Shown: positions 32,370 through 43,675, counted from the stretch's first letter. The stretch is 64,000 nucleotides of DNA from Luzula sylvatica (GCA_946800325.1 OX326960.1:58054855-58118854), one strand, 5' to 3'. Translations and numbers: made by a program. The notes: generated by a model not told the origin, from the letters alone.

Positions 32370-33196
32370 CTAAAGTCCTCTAATTTTTCTGTCCAATTTA
32401 TTATTTTTTTTACAATTTTCTATATGCATGTTATGCTTTAATCTCATTTGTTTATTTAAATATGTTAAGCTTTTACTTAAATTTTCAAATTTCAAATAAA
32501 AATCATCCATAGTATTACAATAATTATTTTTTAAATGTTTTTCAATTTCCACTTTAAATTCTTCAATTCTTAACCATTTTGCTTCAAATCCAAATCCATT
32601 AAAAATAGGGTAATTTGTATTTGCTTCATATAAAATTGGAATATGATCAGAACATATATTAATTCTTGCAGTTAATTGTGAATTTGGATAAGTTGTTAAC
32701 CAATTTTTATTAATTATAATTCTATCCAATTTAGCTTTTGATAAAGAATTTTGCCAAGTAAAATTTTCCCTTTTAAAGGTAGGTCAATAAGATTATTTAG
32801 ATTTATAAACTCTCTAAACTCATTTGTATAATCATTACTTTTATTATTACCACTTCTTTCATGTGAGTATAAGACCAAATTTTCCCATTTTGTTTGTAAT
32901 AATATTGAAATAGTATATTTTAATTTATTTGATGATATATAATTAAATAGTTTTTTATTCCATGATATTAAAATACCTCCTGAAGCTCCCTGTGATTTTA
33001 AAAAGTCAAATTCACTTAATTTTAATCCACAACATTCTTTATTAATATTTTGATCTATTAATTCTAATTTAGTTTCTTGTAAACAACAAATATCCACATT
33101 TTCATCATTTATATTTTTATTTACTAGTAATTTTTTTTCTTTTGCATTCAAACCTCTAACATTCCATGATAAAATTCTTATTTTTTTGTATAACAT
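32370..33196 (-). pseudogene. LINE A ORF2, AP-type endonuclease part
   Basis: Starts with RILSWNVRGLNAKEKK and contains CLQETKLELID and GASGGILISWNK, the first blocks of the apurinic-type endonuclease that nicks the target. A frameshift at about 32714-32729 moves to the frame with DRIIINKNWLTTYPNSQL and SDHIPILYE, the catalytic SDH motif. A further break separates it from the reverse transcriptase part. Confidence 0.88.
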
Positions 33197-33336
33197 TTTA
33201 ATATTTAGACAGCAGTTTATATGAGCAAGTACTTAATTACTTTGCTCATCTATCAAATTCTTTATTGTGTCCTTAATATTATCATTAATTTCAATTCCTG
33301 TAGATATTAAAATATTTTCAATTTCATTTTTATCTA

Positions 33337-34437
33337 TTATTTCACTTTTACCCTTAAATCCAGTGAATTTACTTCAACATTATTAATTTTATGTTTTTGT
33401 CTCCTATTTCTATCTTTTTGTATTTCTTTAAATTTAACTAGTTGTGCTTTTTCAATAGGAGAGGTGTAATGATTTGTTTGTTTACTTTGCAATCTAATAC
33501 TTCTTCTTTGATCATCCAATTTTATTGATTTGTTTTTTTCTTTTATTTTACTTTTAGTTGTATTTTCTGTTGTTTTTTGAATTGTGTTATCAATTTGTTT
33601 TGTATTAGAATGATTTATATTTTGAATATTTCCTTTAATTTCCTTATTTTTTATTCCAGTAAAATAATCACTTATTTTCTTTTGGTTTTTTCCAGGAAAG
33701 ATTTTAGAGATTTGATTTGAAGAATTTGAAATTTGAGAAGAATTCCCTATCTCATGTAAGTAGTCATCATTTGTACTATTTAAAATTACTTTTTCGATAT
33801 TATTTTGCATATTGAATTCCCCAAAATTTTCATTTAGGTCCTTGTCTGATATAGAGTAATTATTGTCTAAATAAGGTATTATCATTGTATTCCCTGAAGT
33901 ATCAAATTCTCCATTTAGGTCTTTATTTGACATAGAGCTATTCTTATCTAAATAAGGTATTAACATTTTAGTCCCTTTTGTCCCAGAATTTTCATTTAGG
34001 TCCTCACCAGTGGATTTAATCACTACTTGGTTGCTGGACCTTTGTGTTGAAATTACTGTAAGACCCTTATTTGTGATTTTAATCAATAGAGAAGATTTAT
34101 GTGCAATTATTGAGTCTATAGATTTTGATATTGTTGCTCCCCCTTTTGAAGGAATAAAGATTTCTTTTAATAAGGGGAATAAGCTTTTCTGACTAGCTGC
34201 TGGATATACAATTTTAATTTTTCCTAGACCCCCTTCTATCCCAAATATTATTTGATGTTTTAAACCAATCAAGATATCCTTTCCTGAGGTATTGAAGTTC
34301 ACATTATTTATGATGAGATCCTTTCCTGAGTATGTGACTTTATTTACACTTTTTATTGGGGTTATATTTGCAATATTCACCTTTTTCTTAACCCTCCAAA
34401 AAGAGTGTAATTTTTCCTTTTTCTGCCATATTTGCAC
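33337..34437 (-). pseudogene. LINE A ORF1, C-terminal part
   Basis: A 366-codon frame, Lys/Asn/Ser-rich with repeats such as the pair LIPYLDKNSSMSNKDLNGEF / MIIPYLDNNYSISDKDLNEN. It continues ORF1 after a frameshift near 34440-34540. No enzyme motif; plant LINE ORF1 tails are typically low complexity and bind RNA. Confidence 0.65.
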
Positions 34438-34537
34438 AACTTTTTTCCTCTCTTTATATACTTTATTTGTTTTAACTGGTTTAAATTGTTTTCCATTAAA
34501 TTTTGTGTTTTCAATGTTTTCAATGTTTTCCCCATTT

Positions 34538-35251
34538 TTAAAATTTGGCTCTGTGATGTTTTCTGAGGGCTTTTTTTGTGAAATTTGAAAAATTTGAAGA
34601 ACTTGGAGAATTAATTATTTCCTTAACAGGTAATATTGTCATAAACTTATCATCTATTAATTTTATTGAAGTTGGAATTTTAGTATTTATTTCACAATTA
34701 ATAGTTAATTTTATCTCATTTATAATCTTTGTTGGTATGTAGGATCCAACAGTTAGAAGAATTCCAAAAGGCTCAATTAGTTTTTTCAAAGATATTGGAT
34801 TACAGTAATTTTCAGGTAATTTATTCAAAATAATATCTCTAGTTATGTATTTTATACTTATATCCTCTTTTTTATTGGAAAAATTAACTGTAATTTGATG
34901 TTCATTTGGACTAACTTGTTTTCCCTTATTTTCATTTGTAGATTTAAAACCTGTATGATTATGAGATATATTAAAATTGGGTAATTTTCCAACTTTTCCA
35001 ACTTTATTTTTTATGTTTTCCAAATTTGTGTAGCAATATTTCCTTATATGCCCTAAATTGAAATATCTATTACATCTTATTGGTTCCCTACACTCATGCC
35101 TAAGATGAGTGTTTGATAAACATCTAAAACATTTTTTATTCGTATAATCAATTTGGTTATTATTTGTTTTATGATGTTTTTTATTTGTCACTAAAATCCA
35201 GTCCTTTGATGTATTTTTTAGGGTTTCAGCATATGAAGGTTTACTAATCAT
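34538..35251 (-). pseudogene. LINE A ORF1, N-terminal part with zinc knuckles
   Basis: 237 codons from ATG at 35251. Residues 41-54 form a CCHC knuckle (CFRCLSNTHLRHEC). The second, residues 60-73 (CNRYFNLGHIRKYC), has Tyr at position 63 where LINE 3 keeps Cys, so it is broken. ORF1 proteins coat LINE RNA. The close relative at 39193 supports the same start (MI.SYA.TLKN). Confidence 0.85.
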
Positions 35252-35778
35252 GATGAAAAAATGGGAGAAAATTGAAGAAAACTTAGCTCTGAGTGAAATG
35301 TAATCCCCTTTAGTTCCTTCTCCAGTTGAAAGCTATCGCCAGATCCTCTCCAATGAGTAGTTCACCAGTTGATAAAGCACCAGTGGAAGATCACCTCCAG
35401 TTAACTCAATACACCCTGAATACATTCTCCATCTCTTCCTTCAACCCATTGCACAATTCACTCTTGTATTATGTTATTTGAGAGTGGTTGAGTCTTGGTT
35501 GTAAATTTGGGTTTGTATTTGGTCTTTGAATGTGTATAGAGATTTTGAGCGAGGATGTATTTGGTTGGTTGTATTTGGTCTTATAGAGGTTTGAAGTTAT
35601 AGGAGGAGACTGAATTCACCGGAGAAGATTGGAGAAGGTTGAAGTTACCGGAGAAGACTGAAGTCACCGGAGAAGAGTGGAGACCGAAGATGAAGTTAAG
35701 AGATCACCGGATCAAGCACTGTAAGTCACTTGCTTGAGTTCTTGGTAAAGTCTTGAATCGCCTCTCTCACTTCTTGAA

Positions 35779-37290
35779 TTGCCTCTCTCACTTCTTGGAT
35801 ACATCTTTGTGCTGAGAATCAATTACGACAAATCAGAATTCACCACAATCCCAGAGAATGCCAGAGAAATAGAACTGATAAAAGAGATACTGCAATGCAA
35901 GCATACTAGTCTCCCTTTCACATACCTGGGCTTCCCCTTACACTTTAAAAATCCCACAAAAGAGGTATACCTAAAACTCATCGAATCCATGAAGCAGAGA
36001 CTCCAAGGGTGGAAAAGCAAACTGCTCAACATTGGGGGCCGGATCCTTCTGATTAACTCAGTGCTCACAGCCATACCAATGTACCTCTTAACAGTCTACA
36101 AATTCCCCCAATGGGTCATCGCTGAAATGGACAAGATCAGAAAAAACTTCTTGTGGAAAGGCAACAAGGAAACAGGGTTCCATCTAATATCATGGGACAA
36201 TGTATGCCAGCCTAAGAGTGAAGGAGGCATGGGAATAATCGATCTCAAGACCTTTAACACAGCGGTGCTGCAAAAGTGGCTGTGGAAATACTTCCACACA
36301 AAACAAACATCACTGAACTGGCAAGAACTAGTCTCAGAGCCAATCCCACACAACAGCAATCACAACCCACGCGACTCACAATTCTGGAGAGATGTCAAAA
36401 AATCAATGGAATTCTTCTACATCCACACAGAATTCGAGCCAAATAATGCCCAAAAAACAAGCCTCTGGCACTCAAACTGGGGGGGAGGGCGCCCAGTCGG
36501 CCTATTCCCCCACCTATACAGCCACACAGAAAACAATACCATATCACTAGCACAAGCCAAAACCACTTCAGCCCTGACAGATAGTCTCAGACTACCACTG
36601 TCATCAACAGCGCAATTCGAACTACAACGGTTACAACAAAACATCGCAACCATAGATCTAAACTGCAACAAAGATGTGGTAAAATGGAAACCAGGTCCGA
36701 AAGGCAAATTCACAACCAAGAGTGCATACAGAACACTCAGATCCAGAGTAAACTCTAAATCAATACCATGGCTGTCCACATGGAACCTCAAAATCCCACT
36801 GAGAATGCGAATCTTCCACTGGATCTTAAGGCAAGGCAAAATTCTCACACAAGACAACGTACAGAAAAGAGGTATAGTACTAGTCAACCGATGCCCGCTA
36901 TGCAAACAGGCAAGAGAAACAATCTCTCACATCACATCAGACGAATGCTCATTTATGAAACAAAACTGGATCCAGATCTGCCAAGCTAAATCCTGGCACA
37001 TACCTCACACACGCCCCCTAGAGGACTGGTTCCAAGATATGTGCCAAGACAAGGGATCAAAATCACAAACACAAACCCTAGCCATCTTCATTTTTGTTGC
37101 ATGGAGAGAGAGATGTAAGAGAATCTTTGGCCACACAGAAACAGAAACCGAAAAACTCTTGCAATCAGTGGAGGAAGAAGTAAAATTAGCAAAAAAGGTG
37201 AGCACTAATAAAAGAAAAAGCATAAAAGTGCTCAAAACCCCAGATCAAATCGAAAACAGCAACCCAAAGCACAGACAGAACACGAATTAA
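35779..37290 (+). CDS. LINE B ORF2 C-terminal part (open)
   Basis: 503 codons open. From about residue 13 (LRINYDKSEF) it matches the part of plant LINE ORF2 after the catalytic YADD: TYLGFPLHFKNP, INSVLTAIPMYLLTVYKFP, FLWKGNKETG, GGMGIIDLKTFN, then the zf-RVT domain (TTKSAYRTL, RIFHWILRQGKILT, CPLCKQARETISHITSDEC) and a Lys-rich tail. The catalytic part is missing, so no activity is expected. The first dozen residues derive from the junction with LINE A. Confidence 0.85.
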   Translation: MPLSLLGYIFVLRINYDKSEFTTIPENAREIELIKEILQCKHTSLPFTYLGFPLHFKNPTKEVYLKLIESMKQRLQGWKSKLLNIGGRILLINSVLTAIPMYLLTVYKFPQWVIAEMDKIRKNFLWKGNKETGFHLISWDNVCQPKSEGGMGIIDLKTFNTAVLQKWLWKYFHTKQTSLNWQELVSEPIPHNSNHNPRDSQFWRDVKKSMEFFYIHTEFEPNNAQKTSLWHSNWGGGRPVGLFPHLYSHTENNTISLAQAKTTSALTDSLRLPLSSTAQFELQRLQQNIATIDLNCNKDVVKWKPGPKGKFTTKSAYRTLRSRVNSKSIPWLSTWNLKIPLRMRIFHWILRQGKILTQDNVQKRGIVLVNRCPLCKQARETISHITSDECSFMKQNWIQICQAKSWHIPHTRPLEDWFQDMCQDKGSKSQTQTLAIFIFVAWRERCKRIFGHTETETEKLLQSVEEEVKLAKKVSTNKRKSIKVLKTPDQIENSNPKHRQNTN

Positions 37291-37880
37291 AGCAAAGGAA
37301 GAAGAAACAGAAGACTCACGTAGCCGATCAGTCCCGCTGGGGACAAGATCGGAAGCGGAGAGAGCAACACAAGCAGTACGTAACCGATCAGTCCCGCTGG
37401 GGACAAGACCGGCGCGAGCGATGTACACCGGCTATATACTCGATTCACGTAGCTGGAAGCGGCGGAAAAAGAACCGACCAAGGCAAGGCGGAGCAGTGAA
37501 GACCACTAGCGCGAGTGACGAACACCACAGAAGAGGAAAGAGGGATGCGAACTGCGCCTGCCCTAGAAGGAAAGAGAGAGAAGAAGCCGGTTATATACTC
37601 GGCTCGAGCAAAGGGATTCATAATCCCGGTTTATTAGAATAACCCGGAATAGGAATCCTGCTGCATGCAAGGGATTTTAGTTCTAGGATCTTCAAATCCG
37701 AGAACTTAATTCCAGATCTCAATCAACAACATATTATCGTGTAATAGACTAGTATTTATCCTTATTTCTTTGATGCAATCAGCAAACTCATGTAAATAAC
37801 CGTTTATATTAATAAAAATATGTGGAAGAGGGATATTAAGCCCTCTCCATAAAACTCAAAAAAAAAAAAAAAAAAAAAAC
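35800..37880 (+). mobile_element. LINE B, 5'-truncated, with poly(A)
   Basis: Starts inside ORF2 near 35806 and runs through a 3' UTR to poly(A) at 37858-37879. A stem-loop GGAAGAGGG...CCCTCTCC (37824-37848) stands about nine bases before the A run, as in LINE A. The 3' UTR has two copies of CGATCAGTCCCGCTGGGGAC (37325 and 37385). Base composition is far less AT-rich than LINE A. Confidence 0.85.
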
Positions 37881-37893
37881 TTATATAGTTATT
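37878..37893 (+). repeat. Target-site duplication, right copy
   Basis: AACTTATATAGTTATT directly after the LINE B poly(A), pairing with 28409-28424. Confidence 0.88.
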
Positions 37894-38261
37894 ATAACAA
37901 ATTGACATTAAATAGTAAACTATTTCTTCCACATATTACATAAATAAACTATTTCTACAATTAATAACTTTATATTTGTACCCACGTGGAATAAATTATA
38001 AATTAGTCTAACTTCACGTAAGTTCTAAACTCCAAATATCCAGCGTGAAAAAATGAACTGCATTAATAACTCTTTTAAGTAGTACCACCTACGAGATCTA
38101 AAGACCTAAAGTAATAATTGTTCCCCAGAGCCTATTGTCTTCTTCCATAACCTCATTTGCTTTTCCATTGCTTGAACTCGCGAAATACACAAAAAATGGC
38201 AGGGTCGGATGTAAAATAAAGACAATTTTTATACAACTACAATTCATTTTGATATAACAAT
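37894..38261. other. Non-coding stretch
   Basis: AT-rich continuation of the pre-insertion site. No gene seen. Confidence 0.35.
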
Positions 38262-38640
38262 CTTAAAAAAAAAAAAATCGGCATATCGGATCCGATTTAT
38301 TCGGGTCATTATCGGGTTGGGTGCGGCCGAGTCCGAGTCTCAGAACCATGCTCCAAATCGATAGCTGATTTTGCGACTGAGAAAAATGAAAAGAATCATG
38401 AAATTAATATAACTATGCGAGAAAATGGCTCATTTTGCAAATCTTACGGTCAAATTATGTTCCAAATCTTACAGCCAAATTATGCTCCAAATTGATAGCT
38501 GATTTTGCAACTGAGACAAATGAAAAGAATCATAGAATTAATATAACTATGTGAGATAAAGGGTAATTTTGAAAATCTCACTGCCAAATTATGCTCCAAA
38601 TCGTTGAGGAACTAGGTGAGAGGAAACCCCTAAAATATAA
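38262..38640. mobile_element. Repeat element related to 6240-7500
   Basis: Contains the GAGTCCGAGTCTCAGAACCAT end and then units with GATTTTGCAACTGAGACAAA and AATTATGCTCCAAAT, the same combination as 6411-6500 plus 7158-7500. Confidence 0.65.
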
Positions 38641-39600
38641 TTGGGTATTGTGATGAACAAGAAATTATGATTAGGGAAAGTATGAATTTGGCCGATTTAC
38701 TTTGAAGAAAGAAAAAAACCAATTGAGGCGATTCTTGAGGCAATTCTTGAGGTGATTCCTGAGGCGAAAGTTGAGGCGTCTATCTCCGGTGATTTACTCA
38801 GGGGAAACAAAGGATTCTTGAGGCGATTTTGAGGCGTCTCTCTCCGGCGATTTACTCAGGGGGAACAAAGAATTACACAAAGTTAAGAATTTCCATTTCA
38901 ATCAAAACCAATTGAGCACAAGCACTAATAATGCCTTAATAAGAAAAAATAGTATAGAGGCCCCTTGTTGAAAGGGGCAAGCTCTTCAACTTATTTAGAT
39001 CAAGCTCAATTTTTTTTCAAGTTCAGTCCTTGTTACAAACATTAACTTACAACAAGAAGAATAAAGAGAAGCAAGAAGTGTTGAAGGTAGTAAGAGATTT
39101 ACACGAGAGCAACAAGCTGAATTCGATCTAAGGAAGGAACAAGAAGTCAAGCTCTCCAGAAATAAGATAAGTTTCTTCTCATTTACTTTGCCATGATTAA
39201 CTCTTACGCTCAAACCCTGAAAAATAACCTCAATCATGAAAACAATTGGGAATTAGTATATAGAAAAAAATCTTTTAATAAACCTAATAGTATCAATCAA
39301 AGAAAATGCTACAGATGTTTATCAACTACTCATGTTAAATACCAGTGTAGAGAGCCAATTAAATGTTTGAGGTGTTTTAAAATTGGACATATACAAAAAA
39401 ACTGTTATACAAAATTAAATAATGAAAAAGAATTAATACCTAATTTTCAAGTTGCTTCTATAAATGAAAATAATAACCTGAAATCCAAAAATAAGAATAT
39501 TAATTTCAATAATGATAATATTAATAATAGTATTCATGATGAAATAACCGTTAATTTGAATAAAAAGAGCTATGAACACCAGATATTGTTGTTGAAGTAG
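38641..39600 (+). mobile_element. LINE 3, 5' part only
   Basis: 5' UTR with repeated TTGAGGCGATTCTTGAGGC and CTCCGG(T/C)GATTTACTCAGG, related to the LINE A leader, then ORF1 from 39193. Similarity to LINE A ORF1 ends near 39565. No ORF2 follows. Loss of the 3' part is unusual for a LINE. Confidence 0.75.
39193..39600 (+). pseudogene. LINE 3 ORF1, truncated
   Basis: 135 codons. Two intact CCHC knuckles, residues 39-52 (CYRCLSTTHVKYQC) and 58-71 (CLRCFKIGHIQKNC). The shared EITVNLNKK block marks the last homologous position, then about ten unrelated residues and a stop. Confidence 0.8.
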
Positions 39601-39925
39601 TAGCGAGGATTGAGGGAACCTTGAGGAATTCTTTGAGGGAGAGGGATGCTTGAAATGGAGTTAAGACTATTGGTCAAGGGCAATTTAGAGTTAATAAATA
39701 AGTCAGATAGAAGTTTAAAAGAAATGTATACACAAAACGGTGTCTTATTGATATAACAAGAATAAATAAATCATACCGCCATTAATCAAGCTTATTCTTC
39801 TTGTCTGATGAGAACGAACAAAAATGCTTCGAACAATCAAAATGGAAAGCGAATGAATTGCAGAGAGATTCGTGGAAACCAAGTATTTGTAGCTCGATTT
39901 AAAAATAGAAAAAGGACCAAAAATA
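39601..39925. other. Non-coding stretch
   Basis: Begins with TTGAGGAATTCTTTGAGGG, which recalls the LINE 3 leader repeats. No gene seen. Confidence 0.3.
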
Positions 39926-40077
39926 GAGTAATGATAGGGACACAAATACCAACCACAAATATGACACAAATACATAAGTTTGTGTTTAATTTATGATTCA
40001 TATATGTATAATTAACATTACAAACTTAGTTATTTGTGACATATTTGTGGTTGGTATTTGTGTTCCTATCATTACTC
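39926..40077. mobile_element. Near-perfect 152-bp hairpin (MITE-like)
   Basis: Left arm GAGTAATGATAGGGACACAA ... CCACAAATATGACACAAATA pairs with right arm TATTTGTGACATATTTGTGG ... TGTTCCTATCATTACTC with only a few mismatches, loop around 39985-40018. Could be a tiny MITE or a small-RNA precursor. Confidence 0.75.
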
Positions 40078-40159
40078 CCAAAAATATACGAAAATTATTA
40101 TTTTGAGAATTAAAAGTATGGGGAGGCGTGGAAAGACTTGACTAGACCAAACCCATGTG

Positions 40160-40345
40160 AGCTGTGCCGCTGTGCGGCGGGCGGGTCCCCCGTTAACCTC
40201 ACCGTCAACTACTTAACGTCGCTAAGTCAGGACCGACTTTTCCTCTCTCCGAATAGATAACAGCGTTAAAACATACCGTTAACTAATTGACGGCGCTAAT
40301 TCAGTGCCGACTTTTCGTCTTGTCCAATAGATAACGACGTTACTA
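40160..40345. repeat. Two-unit tandem repeat, about 73 bp
   Basis: The blocks around 40195-40270 and 40270-40345 share CGTCAACTACTTAACGTCGC / CGTTAACTAATTGACGGCGC, then CCGACTTTTC and AATAGATAAC. No gene. Confidence 0.6.
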
Positions 40346-40824
40346 ACGGGCGAAATTTCATCTTTGTTGACCGTCACTGCGTAACAGGCTGGCGTTAAAG
40401 CAAGGTTGGCACGTCGGTTTGCTTAGCTGGCATGTTTATTTGAATACTCATTTATTTATTCTTTGTCCCCTTCCAAGTCCCGGCCCATGAAATTTCATCT
40501 TTGTACACCGAACTAGGCCTAATATTGTACAACCCATTTATGTATAAATTAAAGCCTGTGTAAAAAAGCCTATTAAGAATTCTTGGTGGGCCGGGTGTAG
40601 GAAATAATGGGCTGTGAGTGTAGGGTAGTTGGGCATCATATATCACATGAGAAGTGATAAATAACTCTATCCGAAGCTAGTCAACACAATATATCAAGTT
40701 TGGTAACGGCATTGTTTTGTCATGAATGCACTCGGTTCATAACAAATATGTGGGATTATGCCTTTTTTTTTTAGGATTTAGTATAGATTTTTTTTTGTCA
40801 AAAATTACTCGAAAATAGTATATA
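40346..40824. other. Non-coding stretch
   Basis: GAAATTTCATCTTTGT occurs twice (40350 and 40490). No coding region recognised. Confidence 0.3.
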
Positions 40825-40853
40825 CTAGCGTTTTACCCGTGCACTTGCACGGG
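40825..40853 (-). mobile_element. Helitron 3' terminus, third type
   Basis: On the minus strand CCCGTGCAAGTGCACGGG, then TAAAACGCTAG and T: hairpin plus CTAG. The element would extend to the right; its 5' end was not found. It may hold the gene fragments at 41153-43640, as Helitrons often capture exons. Confidence 0.65.
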
Positions 40854-41152
40854 CTTTTTTGTTTTTTTCTTTCTGTTCATTATTTTCCCGTTTTTTTGTT
40901 GAATTTTTTTTTGTTCTTGTGACTGTATATCAGGCTTTGCTGTATTTTTTCGGGTGTTGGCTGTGCGTTGCAGTTGTGTTATATCTGTTATTGTCTCTTT
41001 ATTTTGCGTCGAGTTGAAAATATTGTAGAGTGATTGATAAGGTCCCTACATAGTAGCATAAATTATGAAAATAGTAGGTGTTCATAATATTACATAAATT
41101 ACCTTACATAATAGACATTGTTGCGTCTTACATAATAATAGCATGACAATTT

Positions 41153-41760
41153 TCAAATCGCACAATAACATCGACCGTCCATAAAGACAAAATTAGTATA
41201 CATAAAAAGGATCTTGTCCCTATTACAAAATACTGGATGGAGATACATTTTCCAAGTAACCCGATCCTTCAAATTATGCACTGCCTCCTCTTTCGGCTCC
41301 TCCCCCAAATTACCAAAATACCCCTCCCCATCTCCCCCATTCAAATCCTCATCATTATTAATAACATTAACATTGTCATGTTTGAAGCTATAGAACTTAG
41401 TAGCCAATCCTTTATTCTTCGAATTCTTCCTAGTATATTGATCTCTCGCTCGTTCCTCCATCGCTTCTGGAACATCGCGACGGTATTTTGCTCTAAGGTC
41501 CTCCAATTTCGGCTCGCAGCGCTGCCTCGCTTCACTGCCTGTACACCCTATCGCAGAAAAGGTAGAAGAATAAATTAATTTAATCGAACCTGAATCGAGC
41601 AAATGTAAGAATCCAATTTAATTACCATATTTTATAAATTTAAGAAAAATAAATAAATTTAATTACTTGGTCGTAAATGTAGGCTCCGTTTGTACCTTGA
41701 TAATGAGGCCGTCTCGAGTTTTCATAAAAGAGATGGATAATTGCACAAAGCCAATACCTG
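41153..41760 (-). pseudogene. Captured exon fragments, unidentified
   Basis: The minus strand has an exon-like piece with QRCEPKLEDLRAKYRRDVPE, a Lys/Arg-rich part and an acidic Gly-rich part (NNDEDLNGGDGEGYFGNLGE). The first phrase loosely resembles the last helix of trihelix DNA-binding domains. A second exon-like piece at about 41758-41698 is bounded by CAG and GTAC. No firm identity. Confidence 0.3.
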
Positions 41761-42385
41761 AAAAAGGAAACCGAATTATTACAACGTAATAGGATTTTTT
41801 TTTTTGTTGAAAGTTAAATTAAAGAGAATAAATTACTTCGCGGAAGAATGTGATAGGTTGACGTTGGCCAACAGATTGGGGATTCCCAGTATTGTTGATA
41901 CGCTCCAATGTATTGTTGATACACTCCAATGATTGATCATGCGGGCCCACATCTTAACTCTGATTGGCGGCCCAAAAAAATTTGACTCGAAACATTTTTC
42001 TTTAATGTTCAAAATAGCTCGATTAAGTGGACTGAAAAATAGATTTATGTTAATTAATCACGAAGACATTAATAAATTGTGAAAAGTTGAAAGGACCAAA
42101 ATGCCCTTTTACTTATCTGGAAGAGCTAATGGGGCCGAGGAGCTCGTTATTTCCGCGTGCTGTGCAGTTCAGAATCTTCATATTGCACAAATTCAATGTG
42201 TTTGGTGGCTCCAACCATCGAAACGATATGCTACCACGATTGCCTATGTGGGCCTAATAATGATTTTATCATCAACAACTAAAAAAACCAAGATTTTGGT
42301 CTCCAATTAGTCCGATTTCAATTTTAACTGAAAACCACATAAGCTCGATTTAACAGTAATTAATAGATGAAAATATAAAAATACC

Positions 42386-42716
42386 CCTGTAAAATCGGCT
42401 ATTTCATTAATGAAGATCCATCCTTGTTCGTCAATTAAAGACCTAAAATGCTGATCCCCTGGAAGATTAAGATTGGCACAAAATAAAAACACAAAATACT
42501 CATAAAACATAACTAATAATAATAATATTGTTCCAAAAAAGAATGCAATTTACTCATCATACCCAAATTAGTACTCAATATGAATAACGATCTTCTCTCT
42601 CAAATTCAAATGTTCTGGCACGCTGCCGCCTGGAAGTTTCAAATCGATCACAGGCCTTGGTGAGCTCCATATCATCTCTTTCGGCCTAGCTGGCATATAA
42701 TTCATCGACACATGCC
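42386..42716 (-). pseudogene. LARP1-like La-motif gene fragment
   Basis: Exon 42716-42554 encodes ...PGGSVPEHLNLREKIVIHIEY, then a stop codon where the family has Tyr-Phe (YYFSDENL), then Phe. The next exon-like piece (about 42468-42386) encodes NLPGDQHFRSLIDEQGWIFI and NEIADF. The order 'LR.KIV.QIEYYFSDENL..D.HL.SLMDEQGWV.I..IADF' is the La motif of plant LARP1 RNA-binding proteins. The stop, the missing acceptor and lack of the rest of the gene mark it as a dead fragment. Confidence 0.7.
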
Positions 42717-42779
42717 CTATTTCAAAAAATATTTTAAATTTACCATTTATCAAACAGTAATATTTCATAATAATTAGTT

Positions 42780-43640
42780 AATTACCACGAAAATAGGTCC
42801 ATTAGAAAATTGTCTTCGGTTCGAGTTTCTCGGGTTGAAAAACAGGTCCATACTTCGAAATTACATATGCTTATCCAACCCGAGCGCACCTTCTGGTTCC
42901 ATAGCGTTCCTCTGTAGGGATGGAATTCAGGCCGTTCGTCACAAATTCGTCTCATCCATCAAGAAAAACCTGCAAGAACTAAAAAGAACACGCTACAAAT
43001 CATCAATAATCTGAAAAATGTGTCCAAATATGCAATAATCACCAAATTGAAATCCTAATTCAACAATTTGTCCCAATTGAAACCCTAATTGGACAATTCA
43101 CTAGGAAAAACACTGAAAAACGTCAAATAAGCAAGAATCATCAAATCGAAATCCTAATTCGACATTTTGTCCCAATCGAAAGCCTAATTGGAAAAATTAC
43201 CAGGAAAAAAACTGAAAAAACGAAAAAACAGGAAATACCTGCTGCAATCGAGTCGAAATCGGGACGAAATCGCCAAAATCCACCTACAGTCGTCGTCCTT
43301 CTCCAGTCGCCTGCCTCTTCGCCACTTGCATCCTCTCGTCCTATTTCATCATCACCAAACAAAGAGGTGGAGAAGTCGATAGCAGACCCACGCGCAAGGC
43401 AACCATAGAAGAACCGACGCTGCTCCGCGCGTCCACGCCGCCGCGAAGGTCGGAATCGTCTGCGTCGTCCACACTGTTTCCTCCTTTTTCCGGTCGCTAG
43501 GGCTTCGTGAGGGTTTTGCGAGGCTCCATTTTTCCTGGGTCATGCAAACTATACAATCGAAAAATCGCGAGACACATGAATTTATTTTAGAGAAGCAATA
43601 CAGTAACTGGCGACGTGGAAACGGGATTTTTCGGCCCAAT
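42780..43640 (-). other. Possible upstream remnants of the LARP1-like fragment
   Basis: The minus strand contains Arg/Asn-rich coding-like DNA (NPRNSNRRQFSNGP near 42810-42850) and a GC-rich block at 43220-43560, unlike its neighbours. A duplicated CCAATTGAAACCCTAATTGG / CCAATCGAAAGCCTAATTGG block lies at 43070-43195. No gene model could be built. Confidence 0.3.
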
Positions 43641-43675
43641 GTTCCCGATTAGAACTATTATAGATGTCTTTGTCG

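Larger units (their letters stand above)
28425..35800 (-). mobile_element. LINE A, near full length, L1-type
   Basis: On the minus strand: 5' UTR (about 35800-35252, with CTTCTCCGGTGA repeats), ORF1 with zinc knuckle, ORF2 with endonuclease, reverse transcriptase and zf-RVT, 3' UTR, a short stem-loop (28464-28444), then a run of A (T on the plus strand, 28432-28425). Very AT-rich coding sequence with several frame breaks, so now inactive. It is joined head to head with LINE B near 35800, and the pair shares one target duplication. Confidence 0.82.

Noticed and set aside
28425..37880. Twin-priming inversion of a single LINE
   Set aside because: Both halves contain the same ORF2 C-terminal region with different sequence and each has its own A tail, so two RNAs are needed.
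40825..43640. Autonomous Helitron with Rep/helicase
   Set aside because: No Rep or helicase motif was found to the right of the terminus; only host-like exon pieces.
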